A stretch of DNA of 64,000 nt from Dallia pectoralis (Eukaryota; Chordata; Actinopteri; Esociformes; Umbridae). The notes beneath the pieces are model-generated. The model was not told the origin of the DNA and made no database searches. It was given only the letters and a program-made list of their open reading frames with translations. Positions 42,951 to 54,500 of the stretch are shown one piece after another. The position numbers and the translations under genes were made by a program. How positions within the stretch are numbered: the stretch's first letter is position 1; each line of letters opens with the position of its first letter. Location: contig CM055745.1 of NCBI GenBank assembly GCA_029465975.1, positions 4,588,204-4,652,203 of the forward strand, in the 5' to 3' direction.

Positions 42951-45420
42951 ACTCATGGTATTCTTATAATCTCTACAGGATCTTTTATTAGCATCACTCA
43001 TGGTATTCATATAATCTCTACAGGATCTTTTATTAGCATCACTCATGGTATTCATATAATCTCTACAGGATCTTTTATTAGCATCACTCATGGTATTCAT
43101 ATAATCTCTACAGGATCTTTTATTAGCATCACTCATGGTATTCATATAATCTCTACAGGATCTTTTATTAGCATCACTCATGGTATTCATATAATCTCTA
43201 CAGGATCTTTTATTAGCATCACTCATGGTATTCATATAATCTCTACAGGATCTTTTATTAGCATCACTCATGGTATTCATATAATCTCTACAGGATCTTT
43301 TATTAGCATCACTCATGGTATTCATATAATCTCTACAGGATCTTTTATTAGCATCACTCATGGTATTCCTATAATCTCTACAGGATCTTTTATTAGCATC
43401 ACTCATGGTATTCATATAATCTCTACAGGATCTTTTATTAGCATCACTCATGGTATTCATATAATCTCTACAGGATCTTTTATTAGCATCACTCATGGTA
43501 TTCCTATAATCTCTACAGGATCTTTTAGTAGCATCACTCATGGTATTCCTATAATCTCTACAGGATCTTTTATTAGCATCACTCATGGTATTCCTATAAT
43601 CTCTACAGGATCTTTTTAGTAGCATCACTCATGGTATTCCTATAATCTCTACAGGATCTTTTATTAGCATCACTCATGGTATTCATATAATCTCTTCAGG
43701 ATCTTTTATTAGCATCACTCATGGTATTCATATAATCTCTACAGGATCTTTTATTAGCATCACTCATGGTATTCATATAATCTCTACAGGATCTTTTATT
43801 AGCATCACTCATGGTATTCCTATAATCTCTACAGGATCTTTTATTAGCATCACTCATGGTATTCATATAATCTCTACAGGATCTTTTATTAGCATCACTC
43901 ATGGTATTCATATAATCTCTACAGGATCTTTTATTAGCATCACTCATGGTATTCCTATAATCTCTACAGGATCTTTTTAGTAGCATCACTCATGGTATTC
44001 CTATAATCTCTACAGGATCTTTTATTAGCATCACTCATGGTATTCCTATAATCTCTACAGGATCTTTTATTAGCATCACTCATGGTATTCATATAATCTC
44101 TACAGGATCTTTTATTAGCATCACTCATGGTATTCATATAATCTCTTCAGGATCTTTTATTAGCATCACTCATGGTATTCCTATAATCTCTACAGGATCT
44201 TTTTAGTAGCATCACTCATGGTATTCCTATAATCTCTACAGGATCTTTTATTAGCATCACTCATGGTATTCTTATAATCTCTACAGGATCTTTTATTAGC
44301 ATCACTCATGGTATTCATATAATCTCTACAGGATCTTTTATTAGCATCACTCATGGTATTCATATAATCTCTACAGGATCTTTTATTAGCATCACTCATG
44401 GTATTCCTATAATCTCTACAGGATCTTTTATTAGCATCACTCATGGTATTCATATAATCTCTACAGGATCTTTTATTAGCATCACTCATGGTATTCATAT
44501 AATCTCTACAGGATCTTTTATTAGCATCACTCATGGTATTCATATAATCTCTACAGGATCTTTTATTAGCATCACTCATGGTATTCATATAATCTCTACA
44601 GGATCTTTTATTAGCATCACTCATGGTATTCATATAATCTCTACAGGATCTTTTATTAGCATCACTCATGGTATTCCTATAATCTCTACAGGATCTTTTA
44701 GTAGCATCACTCATGGTATTCCTATAATCTCTACAGGATCTTTTATTAGCATCACTCATGGTATTCATATAATCTCTACAGGATCTTTTATTAGCATCAC
44801 TCATGGTATTCATATAATCTCTACAGGATCTTTTATTAGCATCACTCATGGTATTCATATAATCTCTACAGGATCTTTTATTAGCATCACTCATGGTATT
44901 CCTATAATCTCTACAGGATCTTTTTAGTAGCATCACTCATGGTATTCCTATAATCTCTACAGGATCTTTTATTAGCATCACTCATGGTATTCATATAATC
45001 TCTACAGGATCTTTTATTAGCATCACTCATGGTATTCATATAATCTCTACAGGATCTTTTATTAGCATCACTCATGGTATTCATATAATCTCTACAGGAT
45101 CTTTTATTAGCATCACTCATGGTATTCCTATAATCTCTACAGGATCTTTTATTAGCATCACTCATGGTATTCATATAATCTCTACAGGATCTTTTATTAG
45201 CATCACTCATGGTATTCATATAATCTCTACAGGATCTTTTATTAGCATCACTCATGGTATTCCTATAATCTCTACAGGATCTTTTAGTAGCATCACTCAT
45301 GGTATTCCTATAATCTCTACAGGATCTTTTATTAGCATCACTCATGGTATTCCTATAATCTCTACAGGATCTTTTATTAGCATCACTCATGGTATTCCTA
45401 TAATCTCTACAGGATCTTTT
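42928..45420 (-). repeat. 45-bp minisatellite inside the hAT element
   Basis: About 55 copies of a 45-bp unit (gatcttttattagcatcact...). On the - strand each unit encodes 15 residues around NTMSDANKRSCRDYR. Some units carry an extra T (tttttagtag near 43614, 43973, 44203, 44923) that breaks the frame into blocks of 97-269 codons. The array abuts the BED exon, and the first MSDANKR runs straight into it, so the unit seems to come from the transposase N-terminal coding sequence. Confidence 0.9.
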
Positions 45421-46059
45421 CGCGGATGTCACGTGTTTTTCTTTTATAGGCTATACATCCTAGGTACCTAGGTACATCCGAAACTAAACACACTAAAAAC
45501 ATATTTACATATTGCATATATAACAAAATTGTAATAAACAATTTTTAAAAGTGTTTTGAAAGTTTTTATATTCGTAATAATTCTAAAATATTGTATGTAA
45601 ATGTATAAATACCATAAAGTATTATGTCATTGGCCAATTACATCATCGGTCAAGGGTTACGTTGTACTTTAGTGGTTCACTCAGGCTATTGCCTTGGTAT
45701 TATTTTTTTGTTCAATAGGTTTTTAACAGTAGCAGTGTTTTACTGTAAACTTCTTTGTAAATGCGTTCCCTATACGCAACTTGCGTCAAACATATTTAAG
45801 AGCCAAATGAACGGCTCCTTTTCCTCGGCGAACTGGCTCCCATCGTTTACCAAAATGAGCCGTTTAAAATGAGCCGTTTGAAACGAGCCGTTTGAAATAA
45901 ACAGTTTGAAATGAGCCGTTTGAAATGAGCCGTTCGTTCGCGAACGACCCATCACTACTCTCTACATGACGCACTCTGTGCACACAGCATCCCTGTTGCC
46001 TCGTCCTTTGTGGATACACCAGGACACACACGCACACACACGCACACACGCACACTGTG

Positions 46060-46186
46060 GGATTAGTTGAAGCACAGTAGCGTTATTTAGACGATTCATT
46101 TGGCTTGTATTGCGATAGAGGTGCGGAGCCAGTGACGGGTCGCTCCAATATAGCGTGAAGGATTAAACGCATTTCCGTGTGCAATG
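46060..46186 (+). other. Possible non-coding first exon / promoter for SNRK
   Basis: Unique sequence between a hAT element and intergenic DNA ends in a good donor (gcaatg|gtaagttc at 46187). Its position 4.6 kb before the SNRK coding exon and its orientation fit a 5'UTR exon. There is no direct link in the sequence, so this is only a candidate. Confidence 0.25.
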
Positions 46187-46189
46187 GTA

Positions 46190-47575
46190 AGTTCATATTC
46201 ATTCCCTAACCAGGTAACCATGTGCTCAATATGTAGCTATTTTGTCAGCAGGTCTCTTGGATTGTTTTCTTTTCGTACTGCGTTTCCAACATGTCGGTGC
46301 ATTTCAACAGATGCAGCATATATTTCTATTTAATAAAGGAGGGAGTTGTGCAGTGGAAGTTTACCAGTGGACATAAAGTGGTTACCGCTGCATATGTTAT
46401 CCTGCTGCTACGGTATTGATTTATATACCACCGGAAAATGGTAATTGCGTGTTGGTCTAGTATATAATACGCTATAAACGATGGTACCTTTCACAGAAAA
46501 TGCCTCTGACTCACTGATGCCCCGTATATTGATGCCTCTTAATCCAATTCAAGCTGAATTGAAACTTTCAGGGGGCCAACATGATAACAGATCTGAACGT
46601 TGATTATATGTGTGTGTTAGTGATCACATTATGGATGAATTAACCAAACCACGTACTAGGCTATCTGTAGAAGTTAACCGATGAAAACGATTCCAGATTA
46701 CTGTATGGAGAAATGACAGCCCTGGTAGTCGAACCTATATTCTGAGTCATCACAGGACATCCTCTCTTCCAACAGAGGGTGGATCTAGGGTGAGAGTATG
46801 GAGAGGGCATGGTGTAAGGCAACACCGATATACCGGGGTTATTTATTAGCAGGGGAGAGTCAAAGCGAGGGAGTGAGTGGAGGGGACACACATGTGTTTA
46901 TGTGTATACAGTCAGTGGGAGAGCGTGTCTTAGCGAGGGCCTGTGAACGTGCTGTGGTTGTGACGGCCTGTGTGTGTGTGACACTTGTGTTTCCAGTGAA
47001 AGAACACAATGTCCCTCGTGCTGTATCTTGGTTCACAGGGAAGTCCAGGGGAACTGAGACAAGAGAGAAAGATGGGAGAGCAGCCAGATCAGACACATGA
47101 CCCGTAGCGGTCTCAGAACACTGAGGAGACAGTCTTGACTCAACTCGTTGTCTAATTACCCCCTGACAGGTGAAAAGACTGGATATGATACATGTCCACT
47201 ACAAACTGGGCCTCGGCTATGAAAGACTAGGAGAGGCAGGAGACACGTCCCTGTTAACTATGTGCTTCCAGTAGAATTACAATTCAATCTCTATTACTGT
47301 AATATGAATAAGCGGTTAAAGCCAGAGTGGGCGAGATAATGGAGGCAGTAAAATATCTGATAAGAGTTTAAAGGCTAGAAATGAATGTGGAATTGTATAT
47401 CCTCTGTGTGATAATATGAGCGCTCTCTATAGTCCCCCAGTCCCACAGTGACCTCACCATGTTGAATATTACATGATAGCAAACAGTAAGATGAGATCAT
47501 ATCGAAGGAATCCTCACTCCATCATCTCTCCCTCCTTTAACACATCTGTCCACTCTCCATCACCTCTCTCTCTTT
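46190..47575. other. Intergenic or SNRK 5' intron, no feature recognised
   Basis: Unique sequence. A few short open frames without motifs. Confidence 0.5.
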
Positions 47576-47579
47576 CTCA

Positions 47580-47815
47580 TCTCCATCTCTGTTCTCCCTC
47601 CATCGCCTCTCCCTCCTCTTTCTCCATCTCTGTTCTCCCTCCATCGCATCTCCCTCCTCTTTCTCCACCTCTGTTCTCCCTCAATCGCATCTCCCTCCTC
47701 TTTCTCCACCTCTGTTCTCCCTCAATCGCATCTCCCTCCTCTTTCTCCACCTCTGTTCTCCCTCAATCGCATCTCCCTCCTCTTTCTCCACCTCTGTTCT
47801 CCCTCCACCGTCTTC
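47580..47815. repeat. 41-bp pyrimidine-rich minisatellite
   Basis: About five units of cctctttctccacctctgtt ctccctcaatcgcatctccct. Confidence 0.9.
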
Positions 47816-48244
47816 CCATTTCCTCACCGTCTCTGTCCTGTCTCCATCCCTCAGCCCATTCCACCGCTACATTTAATTTGAAAGAGACAGAATTGTATGT
47901 TTCTCGCATCGTAATACCGACCACAACGTCACTGTGTGTTGGTTTCTGTGTGTGTGTGTTAGTTTCTGTGTGTGTGTGTGTGTGTGTGTATGCAATGCAC
48001 CTTTTGTCTGTATCCATCCTTGTCCTCGTGTTAAGTAACCCTGTTGTCGTCCGGAATATATTCACTTAGTCACCTTGGTTTCTGCTCAGCCGGCACCAGG
48101 AACCAGCACAAAAGATCTTGTCAACCCGATGGCTCCACATTTCCGTTCTGTAATGTTAGAAAACAAACATGCTGAGTTCGCTGAAATCCTGAGGCCCGAG
48201 CATTGTTTATCTTCGTGCGCGTACAAGCGCCTGGGAGATGCGTG

Positions 48245-48765
48245 TGTGTCTTCACATGTAACGTGTGTTCATGTTGGTGTGTGTGTTTGTGTTCGTGCCG
48301 GTGTGTTTGAGTTCATGCCGGTGTCTGTGTGTGTTCGTGCCGGTGTGTGTGTGTGTTCATGTCAGTGTCTGGGTTCATGTTGGTGTGTGTTTGTGTGTTC
48401 ATGTTGGTGTGTGTGTGTGTTCATGTCAGTGTTTGTGTGTTTGGTGTGTTTGTGTGTTCATGTCGGCGTGTGTGTTCGTTCGGTGTGTGTTCATGTCGGT
48501 GTGTGTGTGTGTGTGTTTGTTCGTTCGGTGTGTGTGTGTGTTCGTTCGGTGTGTGTTTGTTCATGTCGGTGTGTGTTTGTGTGTGTGTGTGTGTCGGTGT
48601 GTGTGTTCATGTCGGTTTGTGTGTGTGTTCATGTCGGTGTGTGTGTGTGTTTGTTCGTTCGGTGTGTGTGTTTGTTCGGTGTGTGTTTGTTCATGTCGGT
48701 GTGTGTTTGTGTGTGTGTGTCGGTGTGTGTGTTCATGTCGGTTTGTGTGTGTGTGTAGTTTATAA
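48245..48765. repeat. GT-rich array with gttcatgtcggt
   Basis: Imperfect GT runs with regular gttcatgtcggtgtgtg and gttcgttcggtgtg insertions. Long Cys/Val frames in it are artefacts. Confidence 0.9.
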
Positions 48766-49109
48766 CTGTAAGTCATTTCCCTGAAGGATGCCTGCTCCTT
48801 ATGTGAACACTATCAGGAGGAAACAGTATGGTTCCCTCCCAGCTCTCAGTGGGAAGCAGCAGCAGCCTCACACAGAGCTGTTTTAGGGCCCGTTCTGCTT
48901 CAGAAGCTGACAAAAGGCACTGAGAGTCTCAGTGAATCGGAGTGGTGGCCTTATTACTCGCGTGGACTGTCTATTTACCTGTTAAAGTCAGGTCTCTCAT
49001 CTCCTCATGTCTGTCTCAGTGTTTCATAACCAGTGCCGTAATTCTTAGGAATCGTAGCGGCTCTACCCAACGACTGATCCAGAGGCAGGTGTTGTGCTTT
49101 TGTGTGTTT

Positions 49110-49152
49110 TGCGTGTGTGTGTGTGTGTGTGTGTGTCTGTGTGTGTGTGTTT
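49110..49152. repeat. GT microsatellite
   Basis: GT run broken once by gtct. Confidence 0.9.
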
Positions 49153-49517
49153 GCACGCAAACTCCTAGAGCTATAACCTTGATTGTGCGGCTTACAGTGT
49201 TTTGAAAATATTCCTGCAGCACCTTTAGCTCTTTAGCTCTGCCAACAGAGTGACCTGTGAAAATACGTTTGGGAGCATTTTAAACAAGTTATGGTCAGAT
49301 AATTCTGTGTATTGAGACAGAGAAACAGACAGAGTTACTTAAAGAGAGAGGGGGGAGGGAGAGAGAGAGGGAGAGACATGGCCCTAGAGAGACTTGATCT
49401 TCAGATTCCCTCTATTGACCAGCTCACATCAGCCTTCTGCAGATACAGCTCTCATTTCCCTGCAGCTCCTTCAAAGACCCAGCACTCAGACCCCATGTGA
49501 GAACTACTGCTCTCTGT

Positions 49518-49563
49518 ATACACACACACACACACACACACAGTCACACACACACACACACAC
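49518..49563. repeat. CA microsatellite
   Basis: CA run broken by agtca. Confidence 0.9.
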
Positions 49564-50435
49564 CTATTATCATATCCTATTACAGATATTGATCCACAGC
49601 ATTTTTGCAGAATCGTTGTTATCTGACTCCTTGCAACTAATTCCCTAAACACACTCAACATCCAAGTCTGTATCTGCCACCCTCATCCATCAGGGTTTAT
49701 CCCTCAACCAAGTCTCTATCTGCCATCCTCATCCATCCCTCAGTCTGTTTCTCCCCACCTCTGGCTGATTATTCTACACCCCCCCTGTTCTCTTAGTAAT
49801 GCCGGTTCTGTTGTTTTTTCTACCTCTCTTCCTCTTCCTTTGACTAAATCCTCTGGGATTTTTAGAAAGTAGGAACTTGTGAGTTACAGAATGAGGCTAC
49901 AACTCACGCTGTTCGGGCTTTTAATGAATAGGGCATGTTATTTTTTGCAATACCTTTGGGGGATTTGGGGTGTTTAGTGTTATGAGGTGTTATGGAAAAA
50001 TCCTTTGTGCTATCATCGTTCCTTTTAAGTACCGGTCCTCTTTAACCGCCTCATCAGGCAGGAGTTGATGGGGTTCTCCTTGGTGTAGATAAAAAACGTC
50101 CTGCCTGTCAGATATGTATCTACTGTCAAACAATGTTCACGTGCCAGCGCAATAACTTCAATGAAAGGACAGATTGTTGAAGGAAATGGAAAGGAGAATG
50201 TGTTGTCAATGGCCAATATATAACTACTTACATAATTAGAAATATAGAACAGGTCCATGCAGAAAAGGCTGATAAAAATAATTGTGCATTGTGTTTTTTA
50301 CTGTAGTCACACTGTAATGATTAACACCAAATTTGTCCTTCAGCAAATTCAGTCTTTTGTTATGTTGATCTCAGCTGTTATTCGTAAGGACCTGGTTGGG
50401 TTAGACTGCATTGCATTGACATACAGTGTATACAT
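49564..50435. other. Upstream of SNRK coding exon, no feature recognised
   Basis: Unique sequence with no supported feature. Confidence 0.5.
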
Positions 50436-50730
50436 ATTTAATGAGGACGTAAGTGGTCAGTGTACACAGGTGTCTGTGTTAATAAGGACCTAAGTGGTCA
50501 GTGTACACAGGTGTCTGTGTTAATAAGGACATAAGTGGTCAGTGTACCCAGGTGTCAGTGTTAATAAGGACCTAACTGGTCAGTGTTAATAAGGACCTAA
50601 GTGGTCAGTGTACACAGGTGTCAGTGTTAATAGGACCTAAGTGGTCAGTGTACCCAGGTGTCTGTGTTAATAAGGACCTAAGTGGTCAGTTTACCCAGGT
50701 GTCAGTGTTAATAAGGACCTTAGTGGTCTG
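50436..50730. repeat. 41-bp minisatellite upstream of SNRK coding exon
   Basis: About seven imperfect units of gtggtcagtgtacacaggtg tctgtgttaataaggacctaa, ending about 90 bp before the acceptor at 50823. Confidence 0.9.
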
Positions 50731-50823
50731 TTCAAACACTACATTTCACATACTAAACTGGTGAATAACCTTCTGGTGCTATTTGATAATAACGCTCGTG
50801 TTTCTATTTCTCCGTCTGTCCAG

Positions 50824-50945
50824 GTGCTTCAGCATTAGTTTGTCTTTAGCCCCGCCCTCTCTACATACAAGGACCCTCATCCAGACTGAGACTGTCTCCG
50901 ACACACCACACCCCTCACCCCGCCCTTGCCCCTCCCAGCCCTGAC
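50824..50945 (+). other. snrk: SNRK 5'UTR segment of the first coding exon
   Basis: A pyrimidine-rich acceptor (ctccgtctgtccag) ends at 50823, 122 bp before the ATG. The segment is unique sequence with no in-frame ATG extension. So the transcript likely starts in a separate non-coding exon upstream. Confidence 0.55.
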
Positions 50946-51537
50946 ATGGCCGCCTCCTCCAAGAGCGGCTACGAGGGCAAAATCGCCGGCCTCTACGACC
51001 TCGACCGCACACTCGGGAAAGGCCACTTCGCTGTGGTCAAGCTGGCCCGTCACGTGTTCACCGGCCAGCTGGTGGCCGTCAAGGTGATCGACAAGACCAA
51101 GCTGGACGCCATGGCAACGGGCCACCTGCTCCAGGAGGTGAGGTGCATGAAGCTGGTGCAGCACCCCAACGTGGTGCGCCTCTACGAGGTCATCGACACG
51201 GCCACCGCGCTCTACCTCATCCTGGAGCTGGGCGACGGGGGCGACATGTACGACTACATCCTGCGCCACGAGGGGGGCGTCGCGGAGGACACGGCCAAAG
51301 TTCACTTCGCCCAAATCGTCCAGGCCATCTCCTACTGCCACAGGCTCCACGTGGTCCACCGGGACCTGAAGCCGGAGAACGTGGTGTTCTTTAGGCAGCA
51401 GGGAACGGTCAAGCTGACAGACTTCGGCTTCAGCAACCTGTTTAAGCCCGGCACCATGCTGATGACCAGCTGTGGGTCACTGGCGTACTCCGCCCCCGAG
51501 ATCCTGCTGGGGGAGGAGTATGACGCTCCGGCTGTAG
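50946..51537 (+). CDS. snrk: SNRK first coding exon: N-lobe to activation segment
   Basis: The ATG lies in a fair Kozak context (ctgacATGG). There are 197 codons plus one base, ending at GTAG|gtaagacc. The exon is strikingly GC-rich compared with its flanks, with strong G/C third-position bias. The start is supported because MAASSKSGYEGKIAGLYDLD aligns with the human N-terminus with one extra residue. An intronic 30-bp array begins right at the donor and keeps the frame open for about 550 bp, so this reading frame continues far past the real exon end. Confidence 0.95.
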
Positions 51538-54500
51538 GTAAGACCCACAGGGACGAGGGGGTGTGTCTGGCTGCATGTGGGGATGAGGGGGTGTGTCTGG
51601 CTGAACATGGGGGTGAGGGGGTGTGTCTGGCTGCACACGGGGACGAGAGGGTGTGTCTGGCTGCACACAGGGACGAGGGGGTGTGTCTGGCTGCATGTGG
51701 GGATGAAGGGGTGTGTCTGGCTGAACTTGGGGATGAGGGGGTTTGTCTGGCTGCACACGGGGACGAGAGGGTGTGTCTGGCTGCATGTGGGGATGAAGGG
51801 GTGTGTCTGGCTGAACGTGGGGATGAGGGGGTGTGTCTGGCTGCACACGGGGACGAGAGGGTGTGTCTGGCTGCACACAGGGACGAGGGGGTGTGTCTGG
51901 CTGCATGTGGGGATGAGGGGGTGTGTCTGGCTGCACACAGGGATGAGGAGGTGTGTCTGGCTGCACGTGGGGATGAGGGGGTGTGTCTGGCTGCACATGG
52001 GGATGAGGGGGTGTGTCTGGCTGAACGTGGGGATGAGGGGGTGTGTCTGGCTGAACGTGGGGATGAGGGGGTGTGTTTGGCTGCACACTGGAATTAGGGG
52101 GTGTGTCTGGCTGCACACGGGGATGAGGGGGTGTGTCTGGCTTTAGGATGTCAGTTTGACTGGCTGTCTTACCGGCTGTTAAATTAACTGTCTGATTGGC
52201 TAGCTAAATGTTATTCTGATTGATTTGTTGTCTGTCTGTTAGTTGAATGGTATGACTGTTTTTTATTCTAATTACCTGGCTGTTTTGGTTACATAGGAAG
52301 GTTATACAAACAATATGTGAACTATGTGAAAAGACTGCTCGATAAAATAAGGATAGTAATATCCCTGTAGCCCATTTTACTGAGAAAGAAGTTATTCACC
52401 AAGGTTTTTTATCTTGTCCATAAAGACCACATAGATTCAGGTCCCTATAAGCCATTGAGCTACATGGAATTACCACAAATCCCCGGAGACAAGATGAAAC
52501 TGGAAAGAGAAACATGGGTGTGTCTGAGTATCAGTCAGCCAGTCCCCGTAACTTATCCCACACACACGCACGCACACGCACACACACACGCGTGCGTGCG
52601 GAAACCAACAGATGGAGTACAATCTAGATTCTGGAATCTGGATTGAAAATGCAATTTGCACACGGACAGATGTAAAGGTTTTTAACTGTGCGCACACAGA
52701 TTTAATAGAGACCGGGGACACTAGAGCTGTGTTTATAGAGAGATAAAAGCCTAAAGAGAGGGATGTAGTTGTCTCTGTGTCCAGAGAGGTAGATGGTGGG
52801 TTTCCACTGAAAGTTCAGCCTGTCTGCCCACCGAGGTTGTTTCAATGTGATCTGTTTACCGAAACAGGCAGGGTTGTTTTAAAGGCTTTGATTCTATGAA
52901 ATGTAATCTGTGGTGAGTTGTGCATGCATGGAGAATCAACTAGCCACAGATATGCTAACAGTTGTTGGAGCCGAGTCGTTCATGTATGGAGAATCAACTA
53001 GCCACAGATATGCTAACAGTTGTTGGATCCGAGTCGTGCATGTATGGAGAATCAACTAGCCACAGATATGCTAACAGTTGTTGGATCCGAGTCGTTCATG
53101 TATGGAGAATCAACTAGCCACAGATATGCTAACAGTTGTTTTAGCCGAGTCGTTCATGTATGGAGAATCAACTAGCCACAGATATGCTAACAGTTGTTTT
53201 AGCCGAGTCGTTCATGTATGGAGAATCAACTAGCCACAGATATGCTAACAGTTGTTGGAGCCGAGTCGTTCATGTATGGAGAATCAACTAGCCACAGATA
53301 TGCTAACAGTTGTTGGATCCGAGTCGTTCATGTATGGAGAATCAACTAGCCACAGATATGCTAACAGTTGTTTTAGCCGAGTCGTTCATGTATGGAGAAT
53401 CAACTAGCCACAGATATGCTAACAGTTGTTGGATCCGAGTCGTTCATGTATGGAGAATCAACTAGCCACAGATATGCTAACAGTTGTTGGATCTGAGTCG
53501 TGCATGTATGGAGAATCAACTAGCCACAGATATGCTAACAGTTGTTGGAGCCGAGTCGTTCATGTATGGAGAATCAACTAGCCACAGATATGCTAACAGT
53601 TGTTGGAGCCGAGTCGTTCATGTATGGAGAATCAACTAGCCACAGATATGCTAACAGTTGTTGAAGCCAAGTCGTTCATGTATGGAGAATCAACTAGCCA
53701 CAGATATGCTAACAGTTGTTGAAGCCAAGTCGTTCATGTATGGAGAATCAACTAGCCACAGATATGCTAACAGTTGTTGGAGCCGAGTCGTTCATGTATG
53801 GAGAATCAACTAGCCACAGATATGCTAACAGTTGTTGTAGCCGTCTTTGGTTACCGTGTCGCAGGAGATCGTTCTAGTGATTGTTTGCCTTGGATTTTTA
53901 TTTTAAAGTCTTTTATGAACATTAGAAGTTTACTCTTCCGATGTTTTTCTTACATTGCCTAGAGAAAAATGTTTCACCATTTAATAATTCAAATGCCTTG
54001 TTTCGGCCAAATCATTCTCTTGCTGTATTAAAAGGTCTCAAATTGCCTCAAGCAGCCCCCAGGTTGTCAAACACACACACACACCTGTTCTGCCCCAGAT
54101 ATATGAACACGCGACTGTACCTTATTATTCACCTGATCTGACTGCATAGGCTTTTATTCTGAAAAAGAAGCAGGGATTCTTTACACGCATGCAGTAAATG
54201 TAGCGACACTGTCATTAATCACCTAAGGGAACAAATAACTGCAACAGAGGTACAGGGAAAAGTATTTGTTCTTTATTTGCGTTCTGTTAACCCATCTATA
54301 GCTGTTGAGAGTAGCTCCCAGCTAGACAACACCTGGATGTAACAGACAAACATACAGGGGGAATGGATCTCTCACTTCTAGCGGGTTATATAGGTGGTCT
54401 GTCTTTGTTCTGGGTCTGTCTGTGTCCTGGGTGGGTCTGTGTTCTTGGTCTGTTGGGCAGTTTCTGGGACTGTTAGTCTGTTTCTGGGGCTGTCCGTGTT

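Larger units (their letters stand above)
42226..45965 (-). mobile_element. hAT (Ac-like) DNA transposon copy, 3.7 kb, expanded by an internal minisatellite
   Basis: The ends are 42234 (tagtgacgggcatttcg) and 45957 (reverse complement tagtgatgggtcgttcg). They are flanked by the 8-bp duplication ctctctac at 42226-42233 and 45958-45965. Subterminal gagccg / gagccgtttgaaat repeats crowd both ends, as usual for hAT elements. The - strand next to the left end carries a broken BED finger. About 2.5 kb of the element is a 45-bp tandem array. No transposase core remains. It sits in the intergenic region between the divergent LDHD and SNRK genes. Confidence 0.92.

Noticed and set aside
47473..48069. 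A 198-codon frame (Ser/Pro/Leu-rich) on +
   Set aside because: Mostly a 41-bp pyrimidine array plus a GT run. No domain, no conserved features.
51143..51394. A +2-frame 83-codon open frame and a 160-codon - strand frame over the SNRK exon
   Set aside because: Shadows of the GC-rich SNRK coding exon.
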